From positions 1,098,872 through 1,162,871 of the forward strand of contig NZ_JACIEF010000001.1 of NCBI RefSeq assembly GCF_014196715.1: a DNA stretch of 64,000 bases, in the 5' to 3' direction. A model generated the notes under the pieces. The model saw nothing but the letters and a program-made list of their open reading frames with translations, was not told where the DNA came from and did not search any database. The number at the start of each line of letters is the position of its first letter. Within the stretch, counting starts at the first letter, position 1. The translations under genes were made by a program, and so were the position numbers. This DNA comes from Pedobacter zeae (lineage in GTDB: Bacteria; Bacteroidota; Bacteroidia; Sphingobacteriales; Sphingobacteriaceae). Positions 44,180-52,623 of this stretch are shown here, piece after piece.

Positions 44180-45427
44180 ATGAAAAGGATTTTAATGATT
44201 GCATTTTCGTTGATGAGCTTATCTGTTATGGCACAAAAAACCGACACTGTTTTTCTAAAGAAGCTAATGGAAAGCAAACCTGAACTTTTTTCTGCAGTAC
44301 TCCATCGGCCAGGCTATAATCAAATACAGATCCTTTATACCCAAATTGACCGCGATGCCAGGAATAAACCTATTTTCAAAACCTTTAGTTACGCATTAGA
44401 TCCGCGCCATTATTTTTATCCGGCAAGTACAGTTAAACTGGCTGCCGTAATTTTTGCCCTCGAAAAGGTAAATAGGCTAAAAAGTACCGGTTTAACCGCT
44501 AAAAGCATCATGATTACCGATAGTGCCTATAAAGGGCAAACAAGAGTTTCGAAAGATACCAGTGCCAGGAACGACTTGCCTTCTGTTGAGCATTATATTA
44601 AAAAAATACTGCTTACCAGCGATAACGATGCTTTTAACCGGTTATTTGAATTTATCGGCCGTGCAGAAATCAATAAAAAGTTAAAAGCAAACGGGTTAAA
44701 TGATAGCCGGATTCTTAACCGCTTAGCCATTGGCGATGCCGGCGAATCGGCTAAACATACCAACCCGGTTAAATTTTACAATGGCCGTAAATTGGTGTAT
44801 GATCAACCGGCACAATATGATCCAAAAGATTATGAACTGCAGTTAACCAATCTGGTAATGGGTAAAGGTTATCTGGACAGTGCCGATAAGTTGGTGAACA
44901 AACCATTTAGTTTAGCTGGTAAAAATGCTTTTTCCATTAACGATCAGCAGAAATTGATGCAGAAACTGATCTTTCCTGAAGCTTTCCCGGTGAATGAACG
45001 ATTGAAGCTCACTGCCGAAGATTATAAGCTGATTTATACTTATATGAGCAAATACCCAACAGAAAGTGATTTCCCAAAATATGATCCGAAAGAATTTTGG
45101 CCTACTTATGCAAAAATGCTTTATTACGGACGGGAACAGGTAACGCCAGATCCCAACATCAGGATTTTTAATAAATATGGCGACAGCTATGGTTATATTA
45201 TCGATAATTCTTTCTTCGTTGATTTTAAAAATGGTATCGAATTTTTCCTGACAGCGGTGGTTCACAGTAATGAAGATGGGATTTTTAACGATAACAAATA
45301 TGAATATGATACCGTTTGTTTCCCCTTTATGAAAAATCTGGGGCAAAGTATTTACGAACTGGAATTAAAACGGACAAAAAAGTTTAAGCCAAACCTGAAC
45401 AAATTCAAAATGGATTATAATCGTTAA
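44180..45427 (+). CDS. Periplasmic serine hydrolase, beta-lactamase/transpeptidase fold
   Basis: The 415-residue protein has a signal peptide ending VMAQ near residue 19, a SxxK nucleophile motif Ser83-Lys86 (ASTVKL), an SDN triad at 147-149 (LLTSDNDAF) and a KYG in place of the KTG third motif (IFNKYGDSYGY). This fits the class A beta-lactamase/D-alanyl-hydrolase-like fold, but the family in Bacteroidota is mostly uncharacterised 'serine hydrolase'. True beta-lactamases have about 290 residues and KTG, so resistance is not implied. Confidence 0.8.
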   Translation: MKRILMIAFSLMSLSVMAQKTDTVFLKKLMESKPELFSAVLHRPGYNQIQILYTQIDRDARNKPIFKTFSYALDPRHYFYPASTVKLAAVIFALEKVNRLKSTGLTAKSIMITDSAYKGQTRVSKDTSARNDLPSVEHYIKKILLTSDNDAFNRLFEFIGRAEINKKLKANGLNDSRILNRLAIGDAGESAKHTNPVKFYNGRKLVYDQPAQYDPKDYELQLTNLVMGKGYLDSADKLVNKPFSLAGKNAFSINDQQKLMQKLIFPEAFPVNERLKLTAEDYKLIYTYMSKYPTESDFPKYDPKEFWPTYAKMLYYGREQVTPDPNIRIFNKYGDSYGYIIDNSFFVDFKNGIEFFLTAVVHSNEDGIFNDNKYEYDTVCFPFMKNLGQSIYELELKRTKKFKPNLNKFKMDYNR

Positions 45428-45532
45428 AACCTTTCTCTTGTTTAATGGTTTATAGCCTATAAATTGTCTAAAAAACTATACATTAATTAAAAAATAATAT
45501 ATTCGCATTTCAAATAGAAGAATACATCTACA

Positions 45533-46936
45533 ATGGCTAAATTATTAATAATTGACGATGAACGAGCGATAAGGAGTACTTTACGCGAAATTTTGGAATA
45601 CGAAAATTACGATGTTGAAGATATCGATAACGGTATTGATGGCCTCGAAATGATCAAAAAAGGAAATTTCGACCTGGTTCTTTGCGATATCAAGATGAAT
45701 AAAATGGACGGTATGGAAGTGCTCGAACAGGCACAGATCATCAAACCGGATTTACCTTTTATCATGATATCCGGGCATGGAACCGTTGAAACGGCTATCG
45801 AAGCCAGTAAAAAAGGAGCCTTCGATTTCATCTCGAAACCACCTGATTTAAACCGTTTACTGATTACGGTCCGAAATGGTTTAGACCGTGGAACTTTAGT
45901 TACTGAAACCAAGGTTTTAAAGCGTAAGGCAAGCAAAACCCGCGAAATTTTAGGCGTATCAGAGAGTATTTCAAAAATTAAGGAAACGATTGAGCGTGTT
46001 GCCCCTACTGATGCCCGTGTATTGATTACCGGTGCAAATGGTAGTGGTAAGGAATTGGTAGCCCGTTGGTTACATGAAAAATCGAACCGTGCAGATAGTT
46101 CATTAATTGAAGTTAACTGTGCTGCAATCCCATCTGAACTGATTGAAAGTGAATTGTTTGGTCACGAAAAAGGCTCATTTACGTCTGCCGTTAAACAGCG
46201 TATCGGCAAGTTCGAACTGGCTAATGGCGGAACTTTGTTCCTTGATGAGATTGGCGATATGAGTTTATCAGCCCAGGCAAAAGTATTACGGGCTTTACAG
46301 GAACATAAAATTTCGCGCGTTGGCGGTGAAAAGGAAATTGAAGTAAATGTGCGCGTTTTAGCGGCAACCAATAAAGATTTATTAAAAGAAATTGAAGATG
46401 GTAATTTCCGTATGGACTTGTACCACAGGTTAAACGTAATCAATATCCATGTACCACATTTAACAGAACGCATTGACGATATTCCTATAATTGCCCAGAA
46501 CTTTTTAGAAAGTATATGCAGCGATTACGGAATGCCGGTTAAGAAAATAAATGATGCTGGAATGGCCGCATTACAGGCTTTACCATGGACAGGTAACGTA
46601 CGTGAACTGCATAATATGATCGAACGATTGATCATATTGAGCGATAAGGTAATTACCGAGAACGATGTACGTGCTTTCGCGAATCCGGGGGGCGGAACCA
46701 ATATCGGTGCGGCTAACAGCACACAGCATGCAGCGGCAGGCAGTTCGGCATTAGCCTCTTCTTTTGATTCATTTAGCAATTTCCAGGATTATAAAGACCA
46801 TGCTGAACGTGAGTTTATCAAATTCAAACTGGAAAAAAACAATTGGAATGTTTCAAAAACAGCTGATGAGATTGATATTCAAAGAAGCCACTTGTACAGT
46901 AAAATTGAAAAATTTGGCTTAAAGAGAGCGGAATAG
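45533..46936 (+). CDS. Sigma-54-type response regulator, NtrC family
   Basis: 467 residues in three parts. An N-terminal receiver (about 1-115) with phosphoacceptor Asp52 and Lys102; a central AAA+ domain (about 140-375) with Walker A GANGSGKE at 167-174 and Walker B-like TLFLDEIGDM near 235; and a C-terminal Fis-type HTH (EFIKFKLEKNNWNVSKTADEIDIQRSHLYSKIEKFGLKRAE). The sigma-54 contact loop is GSFTSA at 214-219, not GAFTGA. The cognate kinase is not adjacent. The last 11 codons start the triplicated repeat described below. Confidence 0.93.
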   Translation: MAKLLIIDDERAIRSTLREILEYENYDVEDIDNGIDGLEMIKKGNFDLVLCDIKMNKMDGMEVLEQAQIIKPDLPFIMISGHGTVETAIEASKKGAFDFISKPPDLNRLLITVRNGLDRGTLVTETKVLKRKASKTREILGVSESISKIKETIERVAPTDARVLITGANGSGKELVARWLHEKSNRADSSLIEVNCAAIPSELIESELFGHEKGSFTSAVKQRIGKFELANGGTLFLDEIGDMSLSAQAKVLRALQEHKISRVGGEKEIEVNVRVLAATNKDLLKEIEDGNFRMDLYHRLNVINIHVPHLTERIDDIPIIAQNFLESICSDYGMPVKKINDAGMAALQALPWTGNVRELHNMIERLIILSDKVITENDVRAFANPGGGTNIGAANSTQHAAAGSSALASSFDSFSNFQDYKDHAEREFIKFKLEKNNWNVSKTADEIDIQRSHLYSKIEKFGLKRAE

Positions 46937-47715
46937 CCCCTACAAAAGTTGAAAAGTTATCATATTGGAATGTTTGAAGGTTCTCCGGACAACATTCCAA
47001 TTTTTTATACATTTCGTCATCTCGACTGAAGTGCAGCAGAATGGAGAGATCTGTATTTTAAGATTTCTTCCTCCAGCTTTGCGATCTAATAAGATCATTT
47101 GAAACTTAAAGGTGCTTGGAAACAGCCGGTACCTGAACAATTCGTAGCGACTAATGCATTGAACTTTATAACATTGAAAAATTTGGCTTAAAGAGAGTGG
47201 AATAGCCCCAACAAAGGTTGCAAAGTTATCATATTGGAATGTTTGAAGGTTCTCCTGACAACATTCCAATTTTTTTATACATTTCGTCATCTCGACTGAA
47301 GCGCAGCGGAATGGAGAGATCTGTATTTTAAGATTTCTTCCTCCAGCTTTGCGATCTAATAAGATCATTTGAAACTTAAAGGTGCTTGGAAAACAGCCGG
47401 TACCTGAACAATTCTCAGCGACTAATGCATTGAACTTTATAACATTGAAAAATTTGGCTTAAAGAGAGCGGAATAGCCACAACAAAAGTTGAAAAGTTAT
47501 CATGTTGGAATGTTTGAAGGTTCTCCGGACAACATTCCAAATTTTTTATACATTTCGTCATCTCGACTGAAGCGCAGCGGAATGGAGAGATCTGTATTTT
47601 AAGATTTCTTCCTTCAGTTTTGTGATCTAATAAGATCATTTGAAACTTAAAGGTGCTTGGAAATAGCCGGTGCCTGAACAATTCTTAGCGACTAATGCAT
47701 TGAATTTTATAACAT
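46904..47715. repeat. Triplicated 269-271-bp unit starting inside the NtrC-type gene
   Basis: Three head-to-tail copies start at 46904, 47173 and 47444 and the last runs to about 47715. Each begins with the final codons of the regulator (ATTGAAAAATTTGGCTTAAA) including its stop, so copies 2 and 3 carry extra untranslated gene ends. Each unit contains a terminator (TTGGAATGTT with AACATTCCAA, T run: 46965-47007, 47234-47277, 47505-47548), the dispersed element (47015-47052, 47285-47322, 47556-47593), and an AATAAGATCATTTGAAAC/TTTATAACATT tail. Copies differ at a handful of bases, so duplication is recent. Long minus-strand frames here are an artefact of the repeat. Confidence 0.95.
46965..47007 (+). 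terminator. Intrinsic terminator of the NtrC-type gene, first of three copies
   Basis: TTGGAATGTT at 46965-46974 pairs with AACATTCCAA at 46991-47000, then TTTTTTA. The copies at 47234-47277 and 47505-47548 keep the stem; the third has an extra A before the T run. Confidence 0.85.
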
Positions 47716-47740
47716 TTCAACTTTCCAACATTAAACAATC

Positions 47741-49531
47741 TTAACTCAGATAATCGTTCTGCCTCATCAGCAAAGCCCTGTACTTATTAAAGATAGCTGT
47801 TTTAGAAACAAAGCCTAGGTATTGATTCTGTGCGGTAAGCACAGGTAAAATCCACACATTATCCCGTTCCATTTTCTCCAGTACCATTTTCAGGTCATCG
47901 TTTTCTGTTATGGTATTCGGTGCAGGCCGAACCAGGCTCGAAGCCAGTAAATTATCCTGATCGGGATGATTAATCATTTCATTAAAAAGCTCCTCGATAT
48001 AAATAATGCCTTTAAAATTACCCAGCTCATCGGTAACGGCACAGATATTTTTATGCGATTGCAAAATTTCATTCATCTTAACCGGAATACGGTCGTTCAT
48101 CTGTAACTGGGGATAACTTTTCTCGATCAGGTATTTCAGTTTCATCTGGTTTAAAACCGTTGTGTCTTTATCCTCGTGAGATAGTAATTCTCCCTTATCG
48201 GCCAGTGCCTTGGTGTAAATGGAGTGTTTTTGCGAGCTGCGGTTAATGGCATAAGAAATCGCAGTGGTGATCATTAATGGAACCATTAGAATATATCCCC
48301 CTGTAATTTCAGCAATTAAAAAAATACCGGTTAAAGGTGCATGCATAATGGAACCTAAAGCAGCGGCCATACCCGCCACGATAAAATTAGAAACATTAAG
48401 CTGTGCTATTCCCGACAGGTTTACCACATAAGCAAAGATAAACCCGATTAATCCTCCCATAATTAAACTGGGCGCAAATGTACCACCATTACCTCCCGCA
48501 CCTAAAGTAACAAGGGTGGCGATAGATTTCATAAAGATGGTAACTACCGTAAATAGTACAACCACAGCCGAAACTGAGCTATAGTCGGCAAAAATACTGT
48601 TGTTGATTACCGTATGATAATCACCTTTTAACAGCCCTTTTATCGTAATGTAGCCTTCACCATATAAAGTTGGAAACAGAAATACGAGAACTCCCAGCAG
48701 CAAACCGCCAACCATTACTTTGGTGTAAGGATGTTTTATTTTGTAGAATAATCCTTTTACCGCATAATTTGCTTTGGTAAAATAGATAGAAAATAAACCA
48801 ATAAAACACGCCAGTATAACATAGTAAAATAAAGCATTAACCTGCCACCCTTCGGTAACCAAATAGAAAAGTTGTTGGGTGTAAAATAATCTTGCCACTA
48901 CTGCTGCGGTTGCCGCCGACAACAGAAGCGGAATAAATGCAGGAATGGTAAATTCGGGCAATAAAATTTCGATGGCAAACACAATGCCCGCTACCGGACT
49001 GTTAAAAGCACCCGCAATACCGGCAGCTGCGCCACAGGCCACAAGCATGGTAACCTCACGGTACGATAAACCCAATACACGGCCAAGATTGGATCCGATT
49101 GCTGATCCACTCGTTACAATTGGAGCCTCTAAACCTGTGGAGCCACCAAAGCCAACCGTAACTGCTGCAGTTATAATCTGGGAGTAAATATTATGTGCTT
49201 CTACCTTGCTTGATTTTTTTGAAATGGCATAAAGCAAAGGCGTTAAACCCGTTTCGAATTTGCTTTTACGGATAAAGTATTTGATGTACAAAACCGTTAA
49301 GAAAATACCGATCATCGGAAATATAAAGTACAGGTAATATTTATACTTCCAGTGCCAATCTGATTGGAGGAATTCTTCAATATGGTGAGTTAAACTTTTT
49401 AAAGCGGCAGCGGCCAGTCCAGCTAAAATCCCAACAATTACAGCAAGGATAATTAAGAAATTACGGTTTGATATTTTAGATTTCCGGTACTGGTTGATCT
49501 TATCAAGGTAATTTACAAATCTGATGTACAT
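47741..49531 (-). CDS. ClC-family chloride channel or H+/Cl- antiporter with CBS domains
   Basis: From the ATG at 49529-49531 (MYIRFVNYLD) the product is 596 residues. The membrane part (about 20-430) has the ClC anion motifs GSTGLEAPIV (in place of GREGP, keeping the gating Glu) and GGNGGTFAPSLIMGG (GxFxP). The C-terminal part (about 470-590) has two CBS-like segments ending with NVWILPVLTAQNQYLGFVS. The gating Glu suggests an antiporter, but the proton Glu was not checked. The frame is open 16 codons upstream with a plausible but poorer start. RluA-type synthase lies just upstream on the same strand. Confidence 0.88.
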   Translation of the reverse strand: MYIRFVNYLDKINQYRKSKISNRNFLIILAVIVGILAGLAAAALKSLTHHIEEFLQSDWHWKYKYYLYFIFPMIGIFLTVLYIKYFIRKSKFETGLTPLLYAISKKSSKVEAHNIYSQIITAAVTVGFGGSTGLEAPIVTSGSAIGSNLGRVLGLSYREVTMLVACGAAAGIAGAFNSPVAGIVFAIEILLPEFTIPAFIPLLLSAATAAVVARLFYTQQLFYLVTEGWQVNALFYYVILACFIGLFSIYFTKANYAVKGLFYKIKHPYTKVMVGGLLLGVLVFLFPTLYGEGYITIKGLLKGDYHTVINNSIFADYSSVSAVVVLFTVVTIFMKSIATLVTLGAGGNGGTFAPSLIMGGLIGFIFAYVVNLSGIAQLNVSNFIVAGMAAALGSIMHAPLTGIFLIAEITGGYILMVPLMITTAISYAINRSSQKHSIYTKALADKGELLSHEDKDTTVLNQMKLKYLIEKSYPQLQMNDRIPVKMNEILQSHKNICAVTDELGNFKGIIYIEELFNEMINHPDQDNLLASSLVRPAPNTITENDDLKMVLEKMERDNVWILPVLTAQNQYLGFVSKTAIFNKYRALLMRQNDYLS

Positions 49532-49606
49532 TCTATTGTTTTTTAAATAGAGGGCGATGGCCAAAAGTAGCAAAAACAAAGAAAGACGCCAATTTAAAGA
49601 CTTCTT

Positions 49607-50329
49607 TTATGCGTCGAACTTGTCCAGTAATTTAATTAATGTTGCAAAATCTTTAGGGTATGGCGCATCGATCACAATATCCTGATCATCAAGTCCTTTA
49701 AAAACCAAATGACGGGCATGTAAAGCAAAACGTTTCATGATTGGTTGCTCATCTTCGCCTTTGGTTAATCTATAGCCCCTTTTAATCGAAGAAAGAAAAA
49801 CGGGTTTACCTTTATACATTTCATCACCAACAATAGCAGCTCTTTGCGTGGCCAGGTGGATACGGATCTGGTGCATTCTGCCGGTAATGGGTTTGCACTC
49901 TACCAAAGTATAGTGTTTGTAGTATTTTAAAGAATTGAATATCGTTTCAGCCCGTTTTCCTTCAACCCTGTCAATGGTTACATTTTTATTGCCATCGTTT
50001 AAAATGGGTAGGTCAACAGTTAAATCATCAAAAATAACATGGCCATCAACCACTGCATGATAGGTTTTACTTACCTTTCTTCTCTCGAACTGCATAGAAG
50101 CATGGCGGTAACCTTCAGGGTTTTTTGCAATAATTAAAGCGCCGGAAGTTTCTTTATCTAAGCGGTGACAAACCTGTGCATCATCACTGTATTGTTTGGC
50201 CAAGCGCAACACATTGGTTTCACCAGATCCACCACGCTCATCAAGCGAGGCTAAAAATGGTGGTTTGTTGATCACAATAAAATCGTTGTCTTCAAAAAGA
50301 ATAAGGTCTTTAAAATTGGTAAATTTCAA
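49607..50329 (-). CDS. RluA-family pseudouridine synthase
   Basis: The 240-residue protein has NKPPFLASLDERGG near 21, the catalytic HRLDKETSG with Asp58, and GRMHQIRIHLATQRAAIVGDEMYKG near 150. No N-terminal S4 domain is present, so it is a short RluA-type synthase that could act on rRNA or tRNA. TruC-like gene at 20.2 kb is a different member. It precedes the ClC gene by 75 bases. Confidence 0.85.
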   Translation of the reverse strand: MKFTNFKDLILFEDNDFIVINKPPFLASLDERGGSGETNVLRLAKQYSDDAQVCHRLDKETSGALIIAKNPEGYRHASMQFERRKVSKTYHAVVDGHVIFDDLTVDLPILNDGNKNVTIDRVEGKRAETIFNSLKYYKHYTLVECKPITGRMHQIRIHLATQRAAIVGDEMYKGKPVFLSSIKRGYRLTKGEDEQPIMKRFALHARHLVFKGLDDQDIVIDAPYPKDFATLIKLLDKFDA

Positions 50330-50641
50330 ACTGTGCTTTAATTAATGAAGTGCAAAAATACGATTTTATTTTTTTAAGACGGCCGTCACCCCGAATTTAT
50401 TTCAAGGTTTAATAAGAAGGATACTGAAGTGAATACGAGCAAACAATATAGAAGAATCGTCTTTTCTACTGGAGCCAACCGGTTTTGCCAGCAGCGAAAT
50501 GGAGAAATCTATAGAGAAGGATTTAGCTGGGCTGAACACTCCGTGGTTCTCGACTGCGTTGCACTCCGGTCGAAATGATGATCCAGCAGAAGGCTTTCAG
50601 CCATATTGATTCTTATACAATAAATTATCCCTCAGAATGGC
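50330..50641. other. Gene-free gap with decayed copies of the dispersed element
   Basis: At 50491-50510 a partial copy (GCAGCGAAATGGAGAAATCT) lies in plus orientation and at 50556-50580 a partial copy in minus orientation (GCGTTGCACTCCGGTCGAAA). These frame a unit of about 90 bases resembling an older version of the 21.7 kb pair. No gene is seen. Confidence 0.6.
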
Positions 50642-50696
50642 AACATAAAAAAACACAGATTAATCATCAGGTAAATACCTTTATTAATCTGTGTTT
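50642..50696 (-). terminator. Terminator of the OmpR-type regulator gene
   Basis: A perfect 14-bp stem, AAACACAGATTAAT (50651-50664) with ATTAATCTGTGTTT (50683-50696), encloses a smaller nested hairpin AGGTA/TACCT (50669-50680). On the minus strand it is followed by a T run (A run 50648-50653 on plus). It lies 21 bases after the regulator stop. Confidence 0.75.
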
Positions 50697-50717
50697 ATAT
50701 GTGGTGTGAAAAATTGC

Positions 50718-51407
50718 TTAGGAAAGTTCAAACTTATAGCCTACTCCTTTTACAGTCGAAACATAGGTTTCACCTAATTTTTCCCTTAATTTACGGATGT
50801 GTACATCAATAGTCCTGTTGGTTACCACGACCGAGTCTTCCCAGATATTTTTTAGGATCGATTCGCGGGTGTAAACTTTTCCCGGTTTCGAAGCCAATAA
50901 ATACAGGAGTTCAAATTCTTTTTTGGCCAGCACTACTTTGTTTCCGGCTTGAAAAACCAGGTAAGCTTCGCGGTCGATGACCAAATCGCCAATTTCCAAC
51001 TTGTTTTCAGATACTTCTTCCGTCCCTGCATTTCTTCTTAATATAGCGTTAATGCGGCTAACCAGGGCACGTGGCTTGATCGGTTTTGCAATGTAATCAT
51101 CAGCGCCTACATTAAAACCTGCAATTTCGGAATATTCTTCACTCCTGGCGGTTAGGAATACCATAAATGTATTCTTAAATTCAGGAATGGCACGCATTAA
51201 ACGGCAAGCCTCTATCCCATCCATTTTAGGCATCATAATATCCAGGATGATTAAATCCGGATGAACCTTTTTCGCAACAGTAATTCCTTCCTGGCCATTG
51301 GTAGCTGTGAAAACCTGATAACCTTCTTTCTTTAGGTTATACTCAATAAGTTCCAGAATATCTGGTTCATCATCAACAATTAATATTTTCTGACCTGCGT
51401 TGTTCAT
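50718..51407 (-). CDS. OmpR/PhoB-family response regulator
   Basis: The 229-residue protein has a receiver with phosphoacceptor Asp56 (DLIILDIMMPKMDG) and Lys-containing IAKPIKPRALVSRI near 105, then an OmpR-type winged helix (about 130-228) with KEFELLYLLASKPGKVYTRESIL and GVGYKF. The histidine kinase is not next to it. Regulon unknown. The gene lies downstream of the TlpA-type gene by 103 bases. Confidence 0.93.
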   Translation of the reverse strand: MNNAGQKILIVDDEPDILELIEYNLKKEGYQVFTATNGQEGITVAKKVHPDLIILDIMMPKMDGIEACRLMRAIPEFKNTFMVFLTARSEEYSEIAGFNVGADDYIAKPIKPRALVSRINAILRRNAGTEEVSENKLEIGDLVIDREAYLVFQAGNKVVLAKKEFELLYLLASKPGKVYTRESILKNIWEDSVVVTNRTIDVHIRKLREKLGETYVSTVKGVGYKFELS

Positions 51408-51510
51408 AGTTAAATATTTGTTACGAAAGTAGTATCTGTGATGCAGTATTTAGTTAAGCTTAAGTTAAGAAATTGTTAATTACTTAAATTAGTTTAACAT
51501 GGATTTTTTT

Positions 51511-52623
51511 TTAACGTAACGTTTTAGCTAAAAATGCTTCTAATTCATTTCCCCGTAGGTTTTTTGCTATAATTTTTCCCGATGGATCAACAAGATATGA
51601 AGTAGGGATAGCCTGTACCTGGTATTTTTTTACCGTTTCCCCGTTAAAATCTTTTAGTTCCGAAACGTGGGTCCAGGTTAATCCATCAGCCTTTACCGCA
51701 CCCAACCAGGCTGCTTTATCGGTATCTAAGGAAATGCCAATGATGTCAAAATTTTTGCTTTTATATTTATTGTAAACTTTAACTACGTTCGGGTTTTCCT
51801 GGCGGCATGGCTGGCACCATGAAGCCCAAAAATCGATCAGTACATATTTTCCTTTATAATCTGATAAACTTACCGGCTTATGATCTGCAGTATTAATCGT
51901 AAAAGCAGGCGCAACCTGTCCTACCTGAACAGCTTTTAATAGGGCCATCTGTTTTACAAAAGTATCTACAGTGGCATTGCCTTTAATTTCTTCTTTAATC
52001 TCATCTGCAAACTGCACCAGCTCGGCTTCAAACTCCTGCGGACTTAAAGTATTCATTGCGTAAAAACTGGCAAGTGTTCCTTTATTATCTTTAGCAAATT
52101 TAATGATTTGTGTATTAAGCTGGTTGATATACGATTCGTACTGTGGTTTCATCGATTCTAACACCGCTGCCCTGTTTTGTGGCTGTGTTGCAACTTTTGC
52201 CTCAAAATCTGCCTGCAATTTTTCTACCTGTTTGGCGAAATTATTTCGGATGGCATTCAGTTCTGAGAGTTTATCTACTTCATTTGCACCGGAGATTTTG
52301 TAAGCCATGGTTTTATCGGCTATATCGGCTTCCAATTTGATATCGTCGCCGTTTTTTGCAATGAACATAAATTCATGGTTACCCAACGATATCCTGAAAA
52401 AATCAACCGATGGTGTTTTGCGTGTGAACTTAAATTCTCCCTTTTCTGATAAATTGGTCGAATCAATTGCCACCATGTTGCTGTTTTGCATTCCATATAA
52501 AAACACTTTCTTCTCTGTTCCAGGATTGATGAAAGTTCCTTCAATGGTAAAGCTGTCTTTGGGTTTGCACGCCGTGAAGGCGATCGCGATCAGCATAAAT
52601 ATGCTCAATTGTTTTAGTCTCAT
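51511..52623 (-). CDS. TlpA-like thioredoxin lipoprotein with DUF4369-like N-domain
   Basis: Periplasmic thiol:disulfide oxidoreductase. The 370-residue protein has a lipobox with Cys19 (IAFTAC), an N-terminal DUF4369-like domain (about 25-110), a helical linker, and a TlpA/AhpC-type domain (about 235-370) with the redox motif WCQPC (Cys270, Cys273). Such proteins in Bacteroidota handle disulfide reduction or cytochrome maturation. It overlaps the gatB stop by one base, so expression is linked to gatB. Confidence 0.9.
   Translation of the reverse strand: MRLKQLSIFMLIAIAFTACKPKDSFTIEGTFINPGTEKKVFLYGMQNSNMVAIDSTNLSEKGEFKFTRKTPSVDFFRISLGNHEFMFIAKNGDDIKLEADIADKTMAYKISGANEVDKLSELNAIRNNFAKQVEKLQADFEAKVATQPQNRAAVLESMKPQYESYINQLNTQIIKFAKDNKGTLASFYAMNTLSPQEFEAELVQFADEIKEEIKGNATVDTFVKQMALLKAVQVGQVAPAFTINTADHKPVSLSDYKGKYVLIDFWASWCQPCRQENPNVVKVYNKYKSKNFDIIGISLDTDKAAWLGAVKADGLTWTHVSELKDFNGETVKKYQVQAIPTSYLVDPSGKIIAKNLRGNELEAFLAKTLR

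Noticed and set aside
46940..47681. Long minus-strand frames with repeated peptides (142 and 88 residues)
   Set aside because: They lie entirely within the triplicated unit, repeat the same peptide, run across terminators and lack any family motif; they follow from the DNA duplication.
46904..47715. Possible CRISPR array
   Set aside because: The units are 270 bp and nearly identical throughout, with no short repeats separated by unique spacers and no cas genes.
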